From JBDGRJ01 sp042218115 (GTDB lineage Bacteria; Patescibacteriota; Patescibacteriia; Magasanikbacterales; UBA922), in NCBI GenBank assembly GCA_042218115.1, contig JBDGRJ010000050.1:1-10101 (forward strand): a DNA stretch of 10,101 bases. The letters are read 5' to 3'. Position 1 is the first letter of the stretch. Each line of letters begins with the position of its first letter. The notes beneath the pieces are model-generated. The model was not told where the DNA came from and did no database searches. It worked only from the letters and a program-made list of their open reading frames with translations. Shown one piece after another: positions 6,419 to 10,101 of this stretch. The position numbers and the translations under genes were made by a program.

Positions 6419-6471
6419 TTCTGTTCAATAATTTCGATGGATAACCTATTCGCTAATTGCCGATAGGAAAT

Positions 6472-6480
6472 CTTAAATTA
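6472..6480 (+). promoter_or_regulatory. TATA box of the MutT-like Nudix gene
   Basis: CTTAAATTA is centred 26 bases before ATG 6502, exactly the spacing of a leaderless archaeal transcript. This supports ATG 6502 over the upstream TTG at 6457. Confidence 0.5.
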
Positions 6481-6501
6481 GGTGAAAGTTCCTTAAATAA
6501 T

Positions 6502-6936
6502 ATGTCTCGGGAAAAGTTTCGTGCAGTTGTCAAAGGCATTGTAACTAGAGATGAAAAAGTTCTAATTGGAAGAAAAGAAGAGATAGAAGGACATCCCATC
6601 TCCGGACAATGGCATTTAATGGGAGGCCACTTGGAACACGGTGAAACTCTAGATCAGGCAATAAAAAGGGAAATTAAAGAGGAAACTAATCTAGATGTTG
6701 AAGTTTCTGAGTTAATTGAATCTTCAACTTTTGCGTGGGACGAAAATGACGAACTAAATAGCATACAATTTGTCTTCCACTGTAAACCAAATGGGGGAAC
6801 CGCAAAAGCGAAGGAAGATTTAGAAAAAGTAAAATGGGTAGACGTAAGTAAGATAATTAACAAATTGGACTCAATGGAGGCAAACAGAGTGAAAAGAAGT
6901 CAGAAACAAACTGAGTTCTTTTCTAAATTAAGTTAA
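6502..6936 (+). CDS. MutT-like Nudix hydrolase
   Basis: A 144-residue cytosolic hydrolase of nucleoside diphosphate-linked substrates. The Nudix box is complete in its metal-binding positions: G at the start of GHLEHGE, then seven residues, then REIKEE; only the late Gly is replaced (EETNL), which is common. GQWHLMGGHLEHGE and IQFVFHC resemble the NUDT15/MutT branch that acts on modified or ordinary (d)NTPs; the substrate is not fixed by the sequence. A frame extends upstream to TTG 6457, but ATG 6502 is favoured by the TATA spacing. Its stop codon shares bases with the stop of the convergent CYTH gene. It is AT-rich like the genes to its right, so it probably belongs to that island rather than to the ATPase remnant. 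Confidence 0.88.
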   Translation: MSREKFRAVVKGIVTRDEKVLIGRKEEIEGHPISGQWHLMGGHLEHGETLDQAIKREIKEETNLDVEVSELIESSTFAWDENDELNSIQFVFHCKPNGGTAKAKEDLEKVKWVDVSKIINKLDSMEANRVKRSQKQTEFFSKLS

Positions 6937-7493
6937 TTTTGTTGGGCATCCATAACTATGTCTCTGTATGGCTGATCAACAACGTCTACCTCATCTAATC
7001 CTAAATTAGTTAAGAAGGATTTGTTGTCTTCAACAGCCTCCTCAACGCCTTCCTGATTGTAGGCAGTACTTTCAATTTCTAGGAAGTGGCCCACAGGCTC
7101 TACATAATCTAAAGTTATTTCCTTATCGTCGATCTCAGCATGCTTCCTTTCCTTTACTACAGTAACTAGTTCTTCACAACCTAACGCATTAAGTAGGCTT
7201 TTAGCGTCTTCAACATCCTCTATAGGTATATCAACTTCCTCTTTCCAAAACTGTCCTTCTTCATCCATCTCTTCAGTAGTAGCTCCCTTATATGTCAATT
7301 CTATAGGTTCTCCATCTCTTTCTCTTATTCTAAGACATTCGTTAGTTTCCATATAGTCTCTTACAGGTGCTGTGAAATAAGTGTCAGACTCTGTATAATG
7401 CGAGAAATTTTGATCAAAAACTTGGTTTTCAACTTTTTCTGCATCATCTTCAGAGAGAGAAACTTTAATCTCCACTTCCTTTGGATTTGACAT
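6933..7493 (-). CDS. CYTH-domain protein (class IV adenylate cyclase CyaB / triphosphate tunnel enzyme)
   Basis: A 186-residue single-domain member of the CYTH superfamily, whose eight-stranded tunnel binds triphosphates with Mg2+ or Mn2+; known members make cAMP from ATP or hydrolyse thiamine triphosphate, tripolyphosphate or RNA 5'-triphosphate. The hallmark ExExK is E6-V-E8-I-K10. Later strands follow in order: DTYFTAP, ECLRIRER, ELTYKG, FWKEEVDIP, VVKERKHAEID, ITLDYVEPVGHFLEIE, and a C-terminal PYRDIV. This order and length fit the archaeal CyaB-like branch. The longer frame to 7541 is disfavoured because ATG 7493 gives the normal MSNPKEVEIKV start. It is the last gene of the operon and overlaps the kinase before it by 29 bases. 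Whether it is a cyclase or a phosphatase cannot be told from the sequence. Confidence 0.88.
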   Translation of the reverse strand: MSNPKEVEIKVSLSEDDAEKVENQVFDQNFSHYTESDTYFTAPVRDYMETNECLRIRERDGEPIELTYKGATTEEMDEEGQFWKEEVDIPIEDVEDAKSLLNALGCEELVTVVKERKHAEIDDKEITLDYVEPVGHFLEIESTAYNQEGVEEAVEDNKSFLTNLGLDEVDVVDQPYRDIVMDAQQN

Positions 7494-8112
7494 AACCTGA
7501 ACTAGAAGACAAAATATTATATGATTGATCTGATGATCCAATAAATTCTTCTGCTATAGCTAAAGCTGATTTTTCTGTCTCCCTGAGAGAACTACCCTCA
7601 TTCTGAATCTTGAAATAGTCAATATCGAACTGATCGTATAATTGAAAAATTAGATTATCTATTTCGTTGTAGAAATCTAGAACTTCATCATCTTCTACAT
7701 CATAAAGGTTGCTTCTATCAAGAATCTCATCATCCGATATATCTAAATAGATGGCTTTGATTTCAAAATCCGTTTTCTCCTTAAAAAGGTGTAAATACTC
7801 TTTCTGCTGTTGGACTAAGCTTTGACCTGCAACTATCTCTGCATGGGCTATGTTACCAATGTGCCATGTTTCTATGAAGGCACTGTTGCCTTGATCAATT
7901 ATAGATCTATCTCTCTGACACTCATATTGAAAAACCGATTCCTGGAAGTTAGAACTTGAATCTTTTCCTGGATCATAGCCTCCCTCATCAATAAGTCTCT
8001 GCGCAGTCTCAGGCAGAAATCTATACCCTTGATTATCAAGGAAACTGCCAATAGTACTCTTACCTGACGCATGTACACCATTTAATGTAACCAAAACAGA
8101 GCTATCTGTCAT
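7465..8112 (-). CDS. P-loop nucleotide kinase-like protein, AAA_28 type
   Basis: A 215-residue protein with Walker A GVHASGKS at 12-19, then LPETAQRLIDEGGY (33-46) and FQESVFQYECQRDR (56-69), the helices that mark AAA_28/NadR-like P-loop kinases. Where most relatives have an Asp-Arg pair for the phosphoryl acceptor, this one has FIETWHIGN (79-87). Strand IKAIYLDI (118-125) is followed by an acidic, Arg-poor region in place of an obvious lid. It probably transfers phosphate to a nucleoside, sugar or similar metabolite; the substrate is unknown. Start ATG 8112 overlaps the stop of the preceding gene as ATGA, so translation is likely coupled. The last 20 residues are Ser/Gly-rich and overlap the CYTH start. 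AAA_28 and CYTH domains occur fused in some bacterial proteins, which supports a joint role. Confidence 0.75.
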   Translation of the reverse strand: MTDSSVLVTLNGVHASGKSTIGSFLDNQGYRFLPETAQRLIDEGGYDPGKDSSSNFQESVFQYECQRDRSIIDQGNSAFIETWHIGNIAHAEIVAGQSLVQQQKEYLHLFKEKTDFEIKAIYLDISDDEILDRSNLYDVEDDEVLDFYNEIDNLIFQLYDQFDIDYFKIQNEGSSLRETEKSALAIAEEFIGSSDQSYNILSSSSGYVKSKGSGD

Positions 8113-9260
8113 TTTTCCTCCACTTTTGCCATCATATATTCTCCCTTTACAGTATTTACTAGGTTAAAATTGGTTTCTCGATCACTTGTAGCGGAACTTA
8201 TTATTCGCTTAAATCCGTCATAATCTAGGAAATCCTCTCCTTGATCCCCCAGAATTTTCCTATAGTACCAATTCCAGATCCGTGACTTCAAATTACCGTT
8301 TCTAGGATCCTTAATATCTATTACAATTAGAACTTTACACTGTTTAGAAAGTTGGGAAATAAGTTCTTTTTGCTTAGAATTATCAATATGATGGAGCGAG
8401 TTTTTGAACAGTATTAAATCGAACTTTTTCTTGTACGGCAGATTTAGAACATTATGATTTGTAAATATAATATCCTCTTCATCAAACTTATTCCGAACTA
8501 CAGATATAGTTTTCCACGAAATGTCATTGGCCAAGCATAACTGAGGATTGAACTCTTTTTCGAGTTTAAATATTGTATTGTCATCTCCACAAGCAGCATC
8601 AAGAATTGAGTTAGGAGCGGTATCAATTTCATTTACTAGAGCCTTTTTCTGCTTTCTAGATGCCCTTTGGCCAAAAAGTCTATTTATTAGGTGCTTGTGG
8701 ACTAAATGAGACAAATAAAATTCCCTACTGCTATCTATCTCATCTGTCGGAAGATTTCCAATTTTTTCCTCGATTTGCGGTTTTGCAGCTCTAACCACCT
8801 CTTCGTCTTGGTATGCCATATTGTCAGGAATATTATGGGAGAAACATCTCTTGATGTTATCTGTATTACTTGCTTCCTCCTCATCAGTAATTGCTACAAA
8901 ACCTATACCTTGATGCTTAACAGTCTCGTCGCCACATGAAAAGCTATTTTCTAAATAAGCTATCGGCTGAACCTCATCTATCTCCGTTCCAGCCTCATCC
9001 TTTACAATCCTGTTTATTGCATCCACTAAGGACTCATTTTGATCTATAAAGCCTCCTGGTAGTTCCCAGCCCACGTTTTTATTGAAATATCTTAAATAGA
9101 GAGTCTCTCCATTCCGGTTGCATATAGCTAGAACAACAAATCGAATATTTTCTTTACAATGTTGGAAGAATTCTTCAGATACTCTTTCCTCATGTTTAAT
9201 CTCTGGTAAGTCGTACAGGCTTAGATAACGGTCAAACTCAGAGTCTTTAATGTTCGCCAC
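8109..9260 (-). CDS. Nudix domain fused to a class I SAM-dependent methyltransferase
   Basis: A 383-residue fusion. Residues about 35-165 form a Nudix fold with VGWELPGGF, but the box reads G70-x5-E76-x7-R84-I-V-K-D-E-A-G: the first Glu of REUxEE is Ile and the next is Asp, so hydrolysis may be lost or changed, as in GDP-mannose mannosyl hydrolase-type variants; it may serve as a ligand sensor. Residues about 195-320 form a Rossmann methyltransferase: motif I ILDAACGDDN (219-228), acidic LANDIS (243-248), and FDLILFKNSLHHI (280-292), the Methyltransf_11 pattern. The methyl acceptor is unknown. The start is GTG 9260, chosen because it gives a full Nudix domain and overlaps the preceding kinase by 14 bases; no nearby ATG is available. 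It is the second gene of the operon. I know of no named protein with this exact order. Confidence 0.85.
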   Translation of the reverse strand: MANIKDSEFDRYLSLYDLPEIKHEERVSEEFFQHCKENIRFVVLAICNRNGETLYLRYFNKNVGWELPGGFIDQNESLVDAINRIVKDEAGTEIDEVQPIAYLENSFSCGDETVKHQGIGFVAITDEEEASNTDNIKRCFSHNIPDNMAYQDEEVVRAAKPQIEEKIGNLPTDEIDSSREFYLSHLVHKHLINRLFGQRASRKQKKALVNEIDTAPNSILDAACGDDNTIFKLEKEFNPQLCLANDISWKTISVVRNKFDEEDIIFTNHNVLNLPYKKKFDLILFKNSLHHIDNSKQKELISQLSKQCKVLIVIDIKDPRNGNLKSRIWNWYYRKILGDQGEDFLDYDGFKRIISSATSDRETNFNLVNTVKGEYMMAKVEEK

Positions 9261-9840
9261 CCTTTACCCAACCAGCTTCTGCTGAGATATAATCTGCTAT
9301 CTCTTCTGGAGAATATTTTTTGGTATCAATTCTCTCTATCTGACTATCTAAGCTGTTAAATATATCCTCATACTCGTTAAGAGCAGTTTCTTCAACAGAT
9401 TTTTCATCTGATCTATTCTCATCTCGCCCTCGATCCTTTATCCGCTGATCTCTGGTATCTTCATCAACTGTGAGATAGAATACAGTGTCTGGTTCGAATA
9501 AGTCAAATTGATCAACAATTTCGTACATATCAGCATCAACCATCGGATCATAGTAAGCTACTGTTGTAGGCCAGTAACGGTCCAGAAGCACATCATTTCC
9601 TGCTTCTAGCTCTTCTTCGACAGTTTGAGAAACACTGGTAGAATGTGAGAGATACCATAATGCTTTGGTCTGTGGATTGGCGTTTTCTGTTATCCATTCT
9701 CGAGAACCCTCCAAGCTCTCTATAGGTGTTTTCTCAAAAATAACATCCTCATTGTTCTGGAGAGCGATATTAGAAATCTCATTCATCACTGTTGTCTTTC
9801 CTGTAGCAATCCCTCCCTCAAGCAAGAAAAACTCCGACAT
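9247..9840 (-). CDS. Thymidylate kinase-like P-loop kinase
   Basis: A 197-residue kinase of the dTMP kinase/deoxynucleoside kinase superfamily. Walker A is GGIATGKT at 9-16; LLDRYWPTTVAYY (85-97) holds the DRY motif that contacts the acceptor in thymidylate kinases; FYLTVDEDTRDQRIKDRGR (121-139) is the strand and Arg-rich lid. The length is close to the family norm (about 200-215). It likely phosphorylates a (deoxy)nucleoside or its monophosphate, in the cytosol; dTMP is possible, but the region between Walker A and DRY is divergent, so an unusual acceptor is equally likely. ATG 9840 is supported by a TATA-like element just upstream. It is the first gene of the four-gene operon. Confidence 0.82.
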   Translation of the reverse strand: MSEFFLLEGGIATGKTTVMNEISNIALQNNEDVIFEKTPIESLEGSREWITENANPQTKALWYLSHSTSVSQTVEEELEAGNDVLLDRYWPTTVAYYDPMVDADMYEIVDQFDLFEPDTVFYLTVDEDTRDQRIKDRGRDENRSDEKSVEETALNEYEDIFNSLDSQIERIDTKKYSPEEIADYISAEAGWVKGGEH

Positions 9841-9854
9841 ATTTTACTGTAACA

Positions 9855-9868
9855 CAATAAATATCAAA
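9855..9868 (-). promoter_or_regulatory. Probable promoter of the four-gene kinase operon
   Basis: The minus strand reads TTTGATATTTATTG, an AT-rich TATA-like element 15-28 bases before ATG 9840, consistent with a leaderless or near-leaderless message. No other promoter of similar quality lies between the genes of the operon except a weak AT-rich run before the CYTH gene. Confidence 0.45.
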
Positions 9869-9882
9869 TACCTTTATGATAG

Positions 9883-10014
9883 TTAACTGTTTTCTATACG
9901 TTCTAGTCTCAAGTTCCCTGCGTTTGTTCCTGAGCTAATGAAGTTGAAGTGTATTTTGTCGCCTGGTTCCCAACCCATAACATCTACTATGGATGGAGGA
10001 ACTCTGAACTCATA
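9883..10014 (-). pseudogene. C-terminal fragment of an AbrB-like swapped-hairpin protein
   Basis: A minus-strand frame ending at TAA 9883-9885 reads YEFRVPPSIVDVMGWEPGD and continues to RLERIENS. R-V-P-P-x-I, then GWEPGD, is the core of AbrB/SpoVT-type DNA-binding domains (RVTIPKEI...GLKPGD) found in antitoxins and transition regulators. The first strand is missing: upstream in frame there is no start, and the residues there are merely the antisense of the DUF305-like fragment. The gene was therefore cut near 10008-10014. It is too short to appear as an ordinary open frame. Confidence 0.55.
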
Positions 10015-10095
10015 GAAATGGAGAAAGGAATGATTAGGGCTCAGACAGAGGAGATTGAGAAGATGCAGGAGTGGAGAAGTAACTGGACTGAGTAA
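10006..10095 (+). pseudogene. C-terminal fragment of a DUF305-like protein
   Basis: A plus-strand frame ending at TAA 10093-10095 reads ELIEMEKGMIRAQTEEIEK then MQEWRSNWTE. The spacing of I-x-x-Q-x-x-E-I-x-x-M-x-x-W matches the C-terminal helix of DUF305 proteins, small four-helix proteins often exported and linked to metals. The N-terminal parts, including the His motifs, are absent: sequence before about 10003 belongs to the opposite-strand AbrB-like fragment. It could be expressed from the internal ATG at 10018 only as a short helix, which is unlikely to matter. The family call rests on about 29 residues. Confidence 0.45.
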
Positions 10096-10101
10096 ACCTT
10101 A

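Larger units (their letters stand above)
4654..6420. mobile_element. Remnant of an integrated element next to tRNA-Leu
   Basis: Directly after the tRNA come a broken tyrosine recombinase reading away from it and a plasmid/provirus-type P-loop ATPase, then a perfect inverted repeat. A recombinase beside a tRNA 3' end is the classic layout of archaeal integrated plasmids and proviruses. I searched by eye for a second copy of the tRNA 3' end (attR) in the rest of the window and found none, so the right boundary given here is only nominal; it could also lie beyond the window and include the kinase operon. Confidence 0.45.

Noticed and set aside
6502..9840. Bacterial-type Pnkp/Hen1 RNA repair operon
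   Set aside because: A kinase and a methyltransferase are present, but there is no ligase, no Pnkp phosphatase and no Hen1-like metal motif.
1..10101. CRISPR array
   Set aside because: No regularly spaced direct repeats were seen, and no cas-like genes.

Overview
The window looks like chromosome of a salt-adapted archaeon with an accessory island attached. Archaeal signs seen in the sequence: TATA boxes about 20-31 nt upstream of several start codons with little or no leader, GAGGTGA-type ribosome binding sites on other genes, and a tRNA-Leu split by an intron at position 37/38 with a canonical bulge-helix-bulge. The proteins are rich in Asp and Glu, as in salt-in halophiles. Moderate GC in the core block (32/60 in one hand-counted glmS line) and frequent AGG/AGA arginine codons argue against a typical high-GC haloarchaeon. 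A nanohaloarchaeon-like DPANN archaeon is my best guess, by inference only.

Left block (1-4444), ordinary chromosomal genes: a cut-off gene on the minus strand; a winged-helix regulator with a C-terminal domain resembling archaeal S-layer repeats and a calcium-loop-like tail; glmS (glucosamine-6-phosphate synthase), diverging from the regulator; a metallo-beta-lactamase-fold protein with an altered metal motif, convergent with glmS; and a class I isoprenoid-synthase-like gene interrupted by one in-frame TAA.

Junction (4445-6420): the intron-bearing tRNA-Leu(UAG) is followed at once by a broken tyrosine recombinase (frameshifted, and lacking the C-terminal catalytic half). Next comes an intact P-loop ATPase with a C-terminal helix-turn-helix-like tail, of a type I associate with haloarchaeal plasmids and proviruses. 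A perfect 15-bp inverted repeat follows. This reads as the decayed remnant of an element integrated at a tRNA gene.

Right block (6421-10101), visibly AT-richer (20/60 GC in one hand-counted line): a MutT-like Nudix gene converges on a compact four-gene minus-strand operon in which every neighbouring pair overlaps. In order of transcription the operon encodes a thymidylate-kinase-like P-loop kinase, a Nudix-methyltransferase fusion with a degenerate Nudix box, an AAA_28-like P-loop kinase, and a CYTH/CyaB-type triphosphate enzyme. All are families acting on nucleotides or phosphorylated small molecules, so the set may be one pathway on a phosphorylated metabolite, nucleotide or RNA end. This is the most plausible candidate for an undescribed system, but its substrate and role cannot be read from the sequence. 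Upstream of the operon two gene fragments abut on opposite strands: the C-terminal part of an AbrB-like protein and the C-terminal part of a DUF305-like protein. They mark another rearrangement scar.
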